Source: Bacteroidales bacterium
GTDB lineage: Bacteria > Bacteroidota > Bacteroidia > Bacteroidales > WCHB1-69
Length of the DNA: 5,475 nucleotides
NCBI GenBank assembly: GCA_031264975.1
Contig: JAISDH010000270.1
Location: forward strand, 1 to 5,475
Reading direction: 5' to 3'
This document shows, piece after piece, positions 1 through 4,723 of this stretch. The notes under the pieces are model-generated. The model made no database searches and had not been told where the DNA came from. It saw only the letters and a list, made by a program, of their open reading frames with translations. The position numbers and the translations under genes were made by a program. Position 1 is the first letter of the stretch; the number at the start of each line of letters is the position of its first letter.

Positions 1-1
1 A

Positions 2-385
2 ATAACGAAATACTATATCAATAAAAACATAAAAATAGCGGCACAGTTTACAAAAGCGTTGCCAGGCGGAACAGGGACAACAGAACAAGAATACCAATCC
101 GGTAAATGGATAAAAATAAGCAAAAAACAAGCGGATTTCTATACAACACATCCGACTGCTTCCTTTTTGGAAATTATCAATATGGAAATGCAGGAGATAA
201 TCCCACCTACGCCTTCCTATAACGAACTTGTATCCCGTTACATCAGGGAAGAGTACAGTATGGACGACGAAATAGCAATTATCCGTCAGAAAGCAGAAAA
301 ACCGGAAAAATTTACAACCTATTATGCTTTCTGCGAATCCTGCAAAGAACGAGCGAAACAAGAATTAGAAATAAGTAATGAATAA
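2..385 (+). CDS. Phage-type hypothetical protein, 5' end outside window
   Basis: The reading frame is open from the left edge and stops at TAA 383-385, so about 127 residues of the C-terminal part are visible. The true start lies upstream; the TTG at 59 is not needed as a start. The protein is hydrophilic, with no membrane segment or signal peptide. Two parts can be seen. The first contains 'KYYINKNIKIAAQF' and, further on, a 'GKWIKISKKQADFY' stretch. The C-terminal part reads 'LVSRYIREEYSMDDEIAIIRQK' broken up by charged residues and ends in a Cys-x2-Cys (CESC) and a lysine-rich helix. That C-terminal pattern (a short helix, then 'DDE-A-xx-RQ', then 'KPEKF') resembles small proteins I associate with the tail or late region of Bacteroidales prophages. 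This is recollection of a pattern, not a database match. No enzymatic role is visible. It lies upstream of a phage-style methyltransferase on the same strand, which supports the phage setting. Confidence 0.7.
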   Translation: MTKYYINKNIKIAAQFTKALPGGTGTTEQEYQSGKWIKISKKQADFYTTHPTASFLEIINMEMQEIIPPTPSYNELVSRYIREEYSMDDEIAIIRQKAEKPEKFTTYYAFCESCKERAKQELEISNE

Positions 386-415
386 AAGAAAATTTTTATT
401 AATGAAATAGTATAG

Positions 416-549
416 AAAAAAGCCTCCAACTCTCATGTGAAGTCTCTCACCACTTCACACAACATTTAAGGTGTACGCACACCATAGTCAAAGGCTATAG
501 CTTTTGACGGGTGTGCGTACACCTTAAATAGTATATAGTGAGAGAGGCT
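416..549 (-). ncRNA. Candidate structured small RNA, three-helix fold
   Basis: Nested inverted repeats fill this gene-free stretch. Closing helix: AGCCT (421-425) with AGGCT (545-549), continued by CTCTCA (430-435) with TGAGAG (539-544) across a 4-base bulge. Middle hairpin: GTGAAG (437-442) with CTTCAC (453-458). Long hairpin: a perfect 20-bp stem (464-483 with 510-529), a small internal loop, then GTCAAA (487-492) with TTTGAC (503-508) and a short GC-containing tip. Together they make a three-way junction of about 130 nt. The strand is chosen because, read leftwards, a Bacteroidetes-type -7 box (TATCTTTG, 551-558) lies just before the 5' arm. The 3' arm of the closing helix runs straight into six U (A416-421 on the plus strand), as in an intrinsic terminator. 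Read rightwards it has no U-tract. I recognise no known RNA family. It could instead be a DNA-level site or the leader of the methyltransferase gene. Confidence 0.55.
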
Positions 550-550
550 A

Positions 551-558
551 CAAAGATA
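551..558 (-). promoter_or_regulatory. Putative -7 box for the minus-strand small RNA
   Basis: The minus strand reads TATCTTTG, matching the Bacteroidetes sigma-ABfr -7 consensus TAnnTTTG. Transcription would start near 545-548, within a few bases of the first paired base of the structured element. A clean -33 TTTG is missing; the upstream DNA is only a T-rich run. No comparable box was found on the plus strand for the methyltransferase gene. Confidence 0.4.
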
Positions 559-589
559 GCAAAATTATTTAAAAAAATTTATATACACA

Positions 590-1393
590 ATGGAAAAATT
601 ATCCATGAAGACGCCAATAACATATTATGGCGGAAAGCAGCAGATGTGCGATAAGATAATACCACTTATCCCTAATCATCTTTTATATTGTGAGCCGTTC
701 TGCGGTGGAGCAGCAATATTTTGGGCAAAAAACCCATCGGAACTGGAAGTGCTAAACGATACAAATCGTGCGTTGACAAACTTTTATCAGGTTGTAAAGA
801 ATGACTTTACAAGTCTTGAAAAAGAGGTTAGAGTTACGCTCAACAGCCGCGAATTGCATCGTAAAGCAAGTGTGATTTACAATAACTCAGACATGTTTAG
901 TAATGTAAAATGGGCATGGTCGGTGTGGGCATTGTCTCATCAGAGTTTCGGCGCTCAACTTGACGCAAGCTGGGGATACGATAAAAGCAGAAATAGCACG
1001 GCAAAGAAAATAAGTAACGCCCGTGAAAGTTTTACGGAAGACCTTGCTATTCGCTTGCAAAAAGTATCAATGGAATGCGCAGACGCTTGTTATATCATAC
1101 GCAGCAGAGACACAAAAGACAGTTTCTTTTATTGCGACCCACCGTATTACAACGCGAATATGGGTCATTATGACGGATATTCATTGAACGACTACAGAGA
1201 GTTGTTAGATACGTTGAGCCAGATAAAAGGGAAATTCTTACTTTCAAGTTATCCGAGCGACGTACTCTCCGAGTACGTCGCTAAGCACTCTTGGTATACC
1301 AAGAGTTTCAACCAGAGAATAAGTGTCAATGCAAAGCATGGTAAAAGCAACCAACGCAAAACCGAAGTGCTAACGGCAAACTATGAAATTTAA
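590..1393 (+). CDS. D12-class N6-adenine DNA methyltransferase (Dam-like)
   Basis: The 267-residue protein should transfer a methyl group from S-adenosylmethionine to N6 of adenine in a short DNA site. It carries the D12 (Dam/DpnM, alpha-group) signature in order: TPITYYGGK at residues 8-16 (N-terminal cofactor-loop motif), EPFCGGAAIFW at 35-45 (SAM-binding FxGxG-type motif I), VLNDTN at 54-59 (acidic residue after strand 2), and DPPYY at 183-187 (catalytic motif IV). A C-terminal KTEVLTANY stretch (257-265) is typical of the family. The length matches solitary phage enzymes, and no motif is broken. The start is ATG 590; ATG 605 would also keep every motif. No partner endonuclease is visible, so it looks like an orphan, either phage self-protection or a lysogenic cargo gene. 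The target site cannot be read from the sequence: GATC is the commonest in the family, but others occur. Expression may come from upstream phage transcription, as I see no good promoter directly in front. Confidence 0.93.
   Translation: MEKLSMKTPITYYGGKQQMCDKIIPLIPNHLLYCEPFCGGAAIFWAKNPSELEVLNDTNRALTNFYQVVKNDFTSLEKEVRVTLNSRELHRKASVIYNNSDMFSNVKWAWSVWALSHQSFGAQLDASWGYDKSRNSTAKKISNARESFTEDLAIRLQKVSMECADACYIIRSRDTKDSFFYCDPPYYNANMGHYDGYSLNDYRELLDTLSQIKGKFLLSSYPSDVLSEYVAKHSWYTKSFNQRISVNAKHGKSNQRKTEVLTANYEI
1256..1282. repeat. 12-bp inverted repeat with 3-base loop inside the methyltransferase gene
   Basis: AGCGACGTACTC (1256-1267), loop TCC, GAGTACGTCGCT (1271-1282). The arms are perfectly complementary, so mRNA or single-stranded DNA would form a very stable hairpin. 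It lies wholly inside the reading frame, in the codons for the PSDVLSEYVAK part of the protein. Confidence 0.9.
1287..1306. repeat. 20-bp perfect palindrome inside the methyltransferase gene
   Basis: ACTCTTGGTA followed directly by its exact reverse complement TACCAAGAGT. It sits four bases after the preceding 12-bp hairpin and encodes the HSWYTKS part of the protein. A perfect palindrome without a loop is more like a protein-binding site than an RNA hairpin, although it could also form a cruciform. Confidence 0.9.
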
Positions 1394-1434
1394 TCACCGT
1401 TAAAGCGGTAGTTAAATGATGATGTATCGCACCA

Positions 1435-1466
1435 AAGCCACCCTACAAAATGGGGTGGTTTTTTTT
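1435..1466 (+). terminator. Intrinsic terminator after the methyltransferase gene
   Basis: The stem is AAGCCACCC (1435-1443) with GGGTGGTTT (1453-1461), nine pairs including one G-U, around a nine-base loop. A run of eight T (1459-1466) overlaps the last stem bases. It lies 41 bases after the stop codon and faces rightwards, so it should end plus-strand transcription from the methyltransferase gene. The minus strand lacks a matching T-run, so it is not bidirectional. Confidence 0.88.
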
Positions 1467-1514
1467 ACGATTATAGATTGTAGAGAATTGAATGACCCGC
1501 AAAAATAATGGACA

Positions 1515-1548
1515 TTTCGTTTTGGAATGGTGTATTTTTCGTTTTGGA
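1515..1548. repeat. Direct repeat TTTCGTTTTGGA, two copies 22 bases apart
   Basis: TTTCGTTTTGGA occurs at 1515-1526 and again at 1537-1548. The 22-base period is about two helical turns, so a protein bound to both copies would sit on one face of the DNA. It could be an operator or integrase-arm site, or simply part of a dispersed repeat. No promoter box accompanies it. Confidence 0.75.
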
Positions 1549-1559
1549 GATTATAAGAG

Positions 1560-1634
1560 ATGAATGCCCTAACGGGCAATAAAGCGGTTTTGTTGAGCTT
1601 CCGTTCTATTGATATGAATGCCCTAACAGGCAAT
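1560..1634. repeat. Palindromic 21-base direct repeat, period 54
   Basis: Copies at 1560-1580 and 1614-1634 share ATGAATGCCCTAACRGGCAAT, with one difference in 21 (G or A at R). Each contains a small hairpin: TGCCC/GGGCA around TAAC in the first copy, and TGCC/GGCA in the second. The 33 bases between them contain TTGAGC (1593-1598), which pairs with GCTCAA (1635-1640) just after the second copy. The layout resembles a REP-type intergenic element rather than a CRISPR array: there are only two copies, and each repeat is shorter than the spacer. Confidence 0.8.
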
Positions 1635-1667
1635 GCTCAAAACTATACAAAGTATAATTGGGGAGAA

Positions 1668-1835
1668 AGGAAGATAGGCAACAAGCAAGCAAGCCATGAG
1701 GAAAAAGGCGGTAACATAGGGGAAAGAACGAAGGCACAAAAGGAAGATAGCAACAAGGTACAAGGACAAAATAGCGAAAGAATCAATCATTAATCATTAT
1801 TTCATTCGCCCTCTTTCCTTGCTGCTTGTTGCCTA
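1668..1835. repeat. Direct and inverted copies of an AGGCAACAAG unit
   Basis: AGGAAGATAGGCAACAAG (1668-1685) recurs at 1741-1757 with one base missing. The same core appears inverted: TAGGCAACAAGCA (1675-1687) is perfectly complementary to 1823-1835, and the match continues for five more pairs past a one-base bulge. The inverted arm includes the stop codon of the nucleoside phosphorylase gene (1833-1835). The plus strand between the arms is strongly purine-rich. Confidence 0.75.
1768..1809 (-). terminator. Weak leftward terminator candidate after the phosphorylase gene
   Basis: Read on the minus strand, GCGAA (1809-1805) pairs with TTCGC (1778-1774). One mismatch and a further three pairs (GAA/TTC) extend the stem, and TATTTTG follows. 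It lies 23-65 bases past the stop codon of the phosphorylase gene, the last gene of the minus-strand string. The stem is short and the T-run is interrupted, so this is a modest call. Confidence 0.35.
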
Positions 1836-2696
1836 CACCCTTTCCAATGTCATATTTATCAAATTATCCATTGCGGTATGATATTCTTTGCTAAATGTTT
1901 TATTGGCACGGTTTGCAATCACTACACATATTGCCAGAGCATTATGACCAAGTAATTTACTCAAACAATATAAAGCGGAAGATTCCATTTCCATATTGGC
2001 GAATTGTAATCCTTTACTTTCTATATTCCTGAGTCTTTCTGCAAAATCAGGTATTCCTAATGGCAAACGTAACATTCGGCATTGAGGTCCGTAAAATCCG
2101 GGAGCCGTCAATGTTATCCCTTTTCGCAAATCAAAAGCGATTTGTTCCAATAGCTTGGTGGAAGCCGCAATAGCATAAGGTTTAGGAAGGTTATTACGCC
2201 ATGCCGTTTTGTCTATAAACGTGGAAACAATCTCATTTTCTATCAGAGTTGGGTCATGTTGATAATAATGTAACAAACCATCCATACCTACGCTGTAGGC
2301 AGAAGCAATACCGGTATCAATATCTATATCGGGTTGTAAAGCTCCGCATGTTCCCAATCTGATTAGGTTTAAAGATTTATGTGTTTCTTTGGGGGTTTTC
2401 TTTTGCAAGTCAATATTAACTAAGGCGTCAAGTTCATTGACGATGATATCTAAATTACCTATCCCCATCCCTGTAGATAAAACGCTCACTCTTTTATTCT
2501 TATACAGTCCGGTATGCGTAATTATCTCACGATTCTGTTTTTTTACTTCGATAACGTCAAACTTAGCGGAAACAACAGATACTCGACCAGGGTCCCCTAC
2601 CAAAAGAACGGTATCTGCAAGCTCATCAGGATGAAGATTCAAATGATATACACTCCCGTCTGCTTGCAATGGCATTTCAGAAGGTTTGATTTTCAT
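1833..2696 (-). CDS. Nucleoside phosphorylase, uridine phosphorylase type
   Basis: The 287-residue cytosolic enzyme belongs to the PNP/UDP phosphorylase family 1. It splits a nucleoside with phosphate to free base and ribose-1-phosphate. Visible family elements in order are GDPGR at 34-38 (phosphate loop), STGMGIGN around 74-81, RLGTCGAL at 113-120 (phosphate-binding Arg), and NMEMES at 234-239 (ribose-binding Met/Glu pair). GPQCR at 203-207 supplies Gln205 and Arg207; a Gln-x-Arg pair here contacts the uracil ring in bacterial uridine phosphorylases, so uridine is the favoured substrate. It is about 30 residues longer than the E. coli enzyme, mostly at the N-terminus and in an insertion near 96-108. 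The start ATG lies four bases after the stop of the upstream membrane-protein gene, suggesting translational coupling. It is the last gene of the string. A purine or thymidine preference cannot be excluded. Confidence 0.9.
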   Translation of the reverse strand: MKIKPSEMPLQADGSVYHLNLHPDELADTVLLVGDPGRVSVVSAKFDVIEVKKQNREIITHTGLYKNKRVSVLSTGMGIGNLDIIVNELDALVNIDLQKKTPKETHKSLNLIRLGTCGALQPDIDIDTGIASAYSVGMDGLLHYYQHDPTLIENEIVSTFIDKTAWRNNLPKPYAIAASTKLLEQIAFDLRKGITLTAPGFYGPQCRMLRLPLGIPDFAERLRNIESKGLQFANMEMESSALYCLSKLLGHNALAICVVIANRANKTFSKEYHTAMDNLINMTLERV

Positions 2697-2700
2697 AACC

Positions 2701-3174
2701 CTATCTCATTTTTTTAAAATAACTACTATAAAGGATAATGAAAATAAAAGATATCAGCATTCCCAATATGTTGAATCCCGTTTTCAATACTAACATCGGA
2801 AGTCCTAACAGGATGACTTGCCCCGCAACATATAAATGAAAACCAAGTTTACGCATTTTTATCATACATCCTCCGCCTGCAATTGACAATAAACAGGAAA
2901 CCGTCATTAAGAGGAAAAAGTATGTCGGCATATTATCAAACATATCTGCTATACTTGTATAATATTCGGATAATGCGCCTTCCATTGATTCTCCCATGGC
3001 TATCATCATTTCAGGGAGAGCGTCATGCATGGAAAATAATACAAGATAGGCTAATGCGGAAAACCCGCTTCCAATAAAAGTTAAAATACATAAAGCCTTT
3101 AATCCTGTCGGAGTCTTTTCTAAGTTGGTTGAATCATCATGTTGTTGATATTCGGTATCATTATTATATTCCAT
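2701..3174 (-). CDS. Small four-helix integral membrane protein, unknown function
   Basis: The 157-residue protein has a charged, Asp/Glu/Gln-rich N-terminus (1-20) and four hydrophobic segments, roughly residues 26-48, 84-104, 111-130 and 134-152. The loop between the first two is long and acidic (about 50-82) and rich in Met. There is no cleavable signal peptide. The 'TPTGLKALCILTFIGSG' entry to the first helix is a pattern I associate with uncharacterised Bacteroidales membrane proteins; I cannot name a family. The gene sits 38 bases after the preceding gene and four bases before the phosphorylase gene. That makes co-expression with the phosphorylase very likely but does not show a transport role: four helices and few polar membrane residues do not look like a nucleoside carrier. 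Confidence 0.8.
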   Translation of the reverse strand: MEYNNDTEYQQHDDSTNLEKTPTGLKALCILTFIGSGFSALAYLVLFSMHDALPEMMIAMGESMEGALSEYYTSIADMFDNMPTYFFLLMTVSCLLSIAGGGCMIKMRKLGFHLYVAGQVILLGLPMLVLKTGFNILGMLISFIFIILYSSYFKKMR

Positions 3175-3212
3175 AACTATATTATATTATTAAATAAAAA
3201 TTTATTGACCAT

Positions 3213-3791
3213 TTATTCTAATCTTCTTATAAACCATGCTTTGTAATGCTTATCTGCTACCTGCTTTACATCCAAAAGTTCATTCGATAAACATAAACGT
3301 AAATTTAATTTGGTTCGTCTATATGAATTACATTTTTCACATATTTTCTCCTGCAATACCATTAATCGCTTGTGGTGCCAATCGTTTTTTATTTCATAAG
3401 AAGCATAAAGCCAAGAAGAAGGATAGACAACCATTTCTGTTGTGCCACAAGGAATAAATATTTTCTTGAGTAAATTATAAATAGCTTCCCGCAAGTTCGT
3501 ATAGTCAAAGAAGGCACGGAAAATAACAGGAAATCGCAGTTGAATAATATGTTTGTGTATTTTTATGCGGATATCATTCAGTCTTAACCATATTACGCCT
3601 TCGTCGTCTATTTGTTCTATTTGTATTGTTTGAGGATTCTCCGGTTTTTCATTGGTAAGGTGTGCAACATATAACAGATACTGATTTAATTCGTCGTCTA
3701 TTCGTTGCTCCTTAAATATATTAATACATGAATCCTTCTCTGAGAAATTTAAAGTGTGATTCATTATGACGTACAGTTGCGGTTGATTCAT
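3213..3791 (-). CDS. Hypothetical protein, 192 residues, unrecognised
   Basis: I do not recognise a family. The protein is soluble in character, with no signal peptide or membrane segment. It mixes strand-like stretches (for example 'GVIWLRLNDIRIKIHKHIIQLRFP', residues 65-88, written here only to locate it; key residues Trp68, Arg70, Arg75) with a basic C-terminal half containing CEKC at 151-154, a cluster of Arg/Lys at 158-165 and RR at 189-190. One CxxC alone is too little to call a zinc site. The ATG at 3791 is chosen as the start; ATG at residue 10 is an alternative. The gene lies 42 bases after the DnaB-like ATPase gene and 38 bases before the membrane-protein gene on the same strand, so it probably shares their transcript. 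A partner of the ATPase is one possibility, supported only by position. Confidence 0.75.
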   Translation of the reverse strand: MNQPQLYVIMNHTLNFSEKDSCINIFKEQRIDDELNQYLLYVAHLTNEKPENPQTIQIEQIDDEGVIWLRLNDIRIKIHKHIIQLRFPVIFRAFFDYTNLREAIYNLLKKIFIPCGTTEMVVYPSSWLYASYEIKNDWHHKRLMVLQEKICEKCNSYRRTKLNLRLCLSNELLDVKQVADKHYKAWFIRRLE

Positions 3792-3833
3792 TTTATTAAA
3801 CCAGTTTTCTAATGGGTTCTTCTTATATTTATA

Positions 3834-4694
3834 CTACAAATCAACAAACTTATCAATCGACTCAATGAATTTAAGCGGTACAGTCAAAGGTTCGCTTATA
3901 TTTGGATGTTGCACAATGATAATATTTGCGCTATCACTCATATTCTGACGATGAATAAGATAAATACTGTCCGCAATTTCAGGAATAAAATCATAAACAT
4001 TATTGATAGAAGGAGGCGCTTCTTTGCCCAAATTTGTTGTGTTTGCCATGTGAGAGAAAACAACAATGGGAATCTTCAACTCGGTTGCAACTGCTTTTAT
4101 ATCTTTTAATCTGCTCTTCTGTTCTTCCGTATTTTCATAGACAGTCAAGTCCGAAAAGGATAACAACTCCAATCCATCTATGAAAATAATGTCCGCTCCA
4201 TATTTGTTTTTTAATTGTTTACATCGTCTATGGAAAACGGCGTCAGATAAATAAGGCGTGTCGTCCACATAGATTTGAGATTTTGACAATGTGTACAAAA
4301 TAGTATTTATGGATTCTTTTTCAGAATCTTTAATTGTTCCTGATAGTATCTTCTGCACCGATTGACGGGTTTCACTGTTTATCATTCGATAAAACATTTT
4401 TGCAGCAGAACGTTCGGGAGAAAAAATCCCTACCGTCTTTTCTGATTTTGAAGCAATATTAAACAATAGCGATAACAAAAACGCTGTTTTCCCATTACCC
4501 GGCTTCGAGGCAACTACACTCAATTCTTCCGGTTGAAATCCTTTAGTAACAATATCAATCTTATCAAAACCGGTTGCAATGCCTGTCGTATTTGGGTCTA
4601 CCAAATAGCCCGTGTTGTGTAATAATTGAATAATAATTTCTTTTAATGTCGTAAACTCAAAATCATCCTGAAGAATAACAAAATTTTTATCCAT
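3834..4694 (-). CDS. DnaB-type RecA-fold ATPase, C-terminal domain only, arginine finger absent
   Basis: The 286-residue protein aligns along its length with the C-terminal motor domain of replicative helicase DnaB. It keeps the lead-in 'GIATGFDKID' (residues 38-47), Walker A KPGNGKT at 64-70, the FSPE segment with the catalytic-type Glu94, and Walker B IIFID at 159-163. The FSH at 213-215 replaces the usual SQ of the sensor region, and YLIHR at 245-249 corresponds to the usual FLYR. The primase-binding N-terminal domain of DnaB is missing: only about 35 residues precede the motor. Where DnaB has A-K-Q-R-N-G, with the Lys and Arg that act across the hexamer interface, this protein has V-Q-H-P-N-I (261-266). 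It can probably bind ATP, but DnaB-style coupled hydrolysis and unwinding are doubtful. It is cytosolic, sits second in the gene string 29 bases after the lipoprotein gene, and its role is unknown. It is a paralogue, not the cell's replicative helicase. Confidence 0.85.
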   Translation of the reverse strand: MDKNFVILQDDFEFTTLKEIIIQLLHNTGYLVDPNTTGIATGFDKIDIVTKGFQPEELSVVASKPGNGKTAFLLSLLFNIASKSEKTVGIFSPERSAAKMFYRMINSETRQSVQKILSGTIKDSEKESINTILYTLSKSQIYVDDTPYLSDAVFHRRCKQLKNKYGADIIFIDGLELLSFSDLTVYENTEEQKSRLKDIKAVATELKIPIVVFSHMANTTNLGKEAPPSINNVYDFIPEIADSIYLIHRQNMSDSANIIIVQHPNISEPLTVPLKFIESIDKFVDL

Positions 4695-4723
4695 TTCCTA
4701 TTTATTATTTTGTGGGTATCTGA

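Larger units (their letters stand above)
1467..1832. other. Gene-free, repeat-rich junction region
   Basis: This stretch lies between a plus-strand terminator and the 3' end of a minus-strand gene. Short open frames exist on both strands but look accidental: both run through the same repeats, and one is extremely hydrophilic with no recognisable fold. The region holds a 12-base direct repeat (1515-1548), a 21-base palindromic direct repeat (1560-1634), a purine-rich plus strand (about 1654-1785) with its own direct and inverted repeats, and a weak leftward terminator (1768-1809). No tRNA is visible. It is the likely transition from phage-like to chromosomal DNA and a candidate location for an attachment site. 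No core can be named without the other end of the element. Confidence 0.6.

Noticed and set aside
59..61. TTG as start of the left-hand phage protein
   Set aside because: The frame is open to the window edge with protein-like sequence upstream, so the gene most likely begins outside the window.
464..529. Inverted repeats of an invertible promoter (phase switch)
   Set aside because: The 20-bp arms enclose only 26 bases, too short for the usual invertible promoters, and no promoter box lies between them.
416..549. Retron-type ncRNA (terminal complementary arms plus a long hairpin)
   Set aside because: The shape is suggestive, but there is no reverse transcriptase downstream on the minus strand; that space is filled by an opposite-strand phage gene.
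416..549. Miniature transposable element (MITE)
   Set aside because: The terminal arms are only about five or six bases and no target duplication abuts them. The flanking AAATAGTATA copies do not line up with the arms.
1412..1633. Open frame of 73 codons on the minus strand with two VRAFIS motifs
   Set aside because: It is the other-strand reading of the same repeats, runs through the terminator of the methyltransferase gene, and has no supporting signal.
1560..1634. Two-repeat CRISPR remnant
   Set aside because: The 21-base repeat is shorter than typical CRISPR repeats, the 33-base spacer pairs with flanking DNA, and no cas gene is present.
1560..1793. Open frame of 77 codons on the plus strand (begins MNALTGN, a motif repeated at codon 19)
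   Set aside because: It starts inside the 21-base repeat, whose second copy gives the repeated motif. The rest is a low-complexity hydrophilic translation of the purine-rich tract. There is no promoter or recognisable domain.
2389..2717. Plus-strand open frames opposite the nucleoside phosphorylase gene
   Set aside because: They are antisense shadows of a gene with clear family motifs and carry no recognisable sequence. The same applies to plus-strand frames at 2883-3077, 3236-3457 and 3906-4109.
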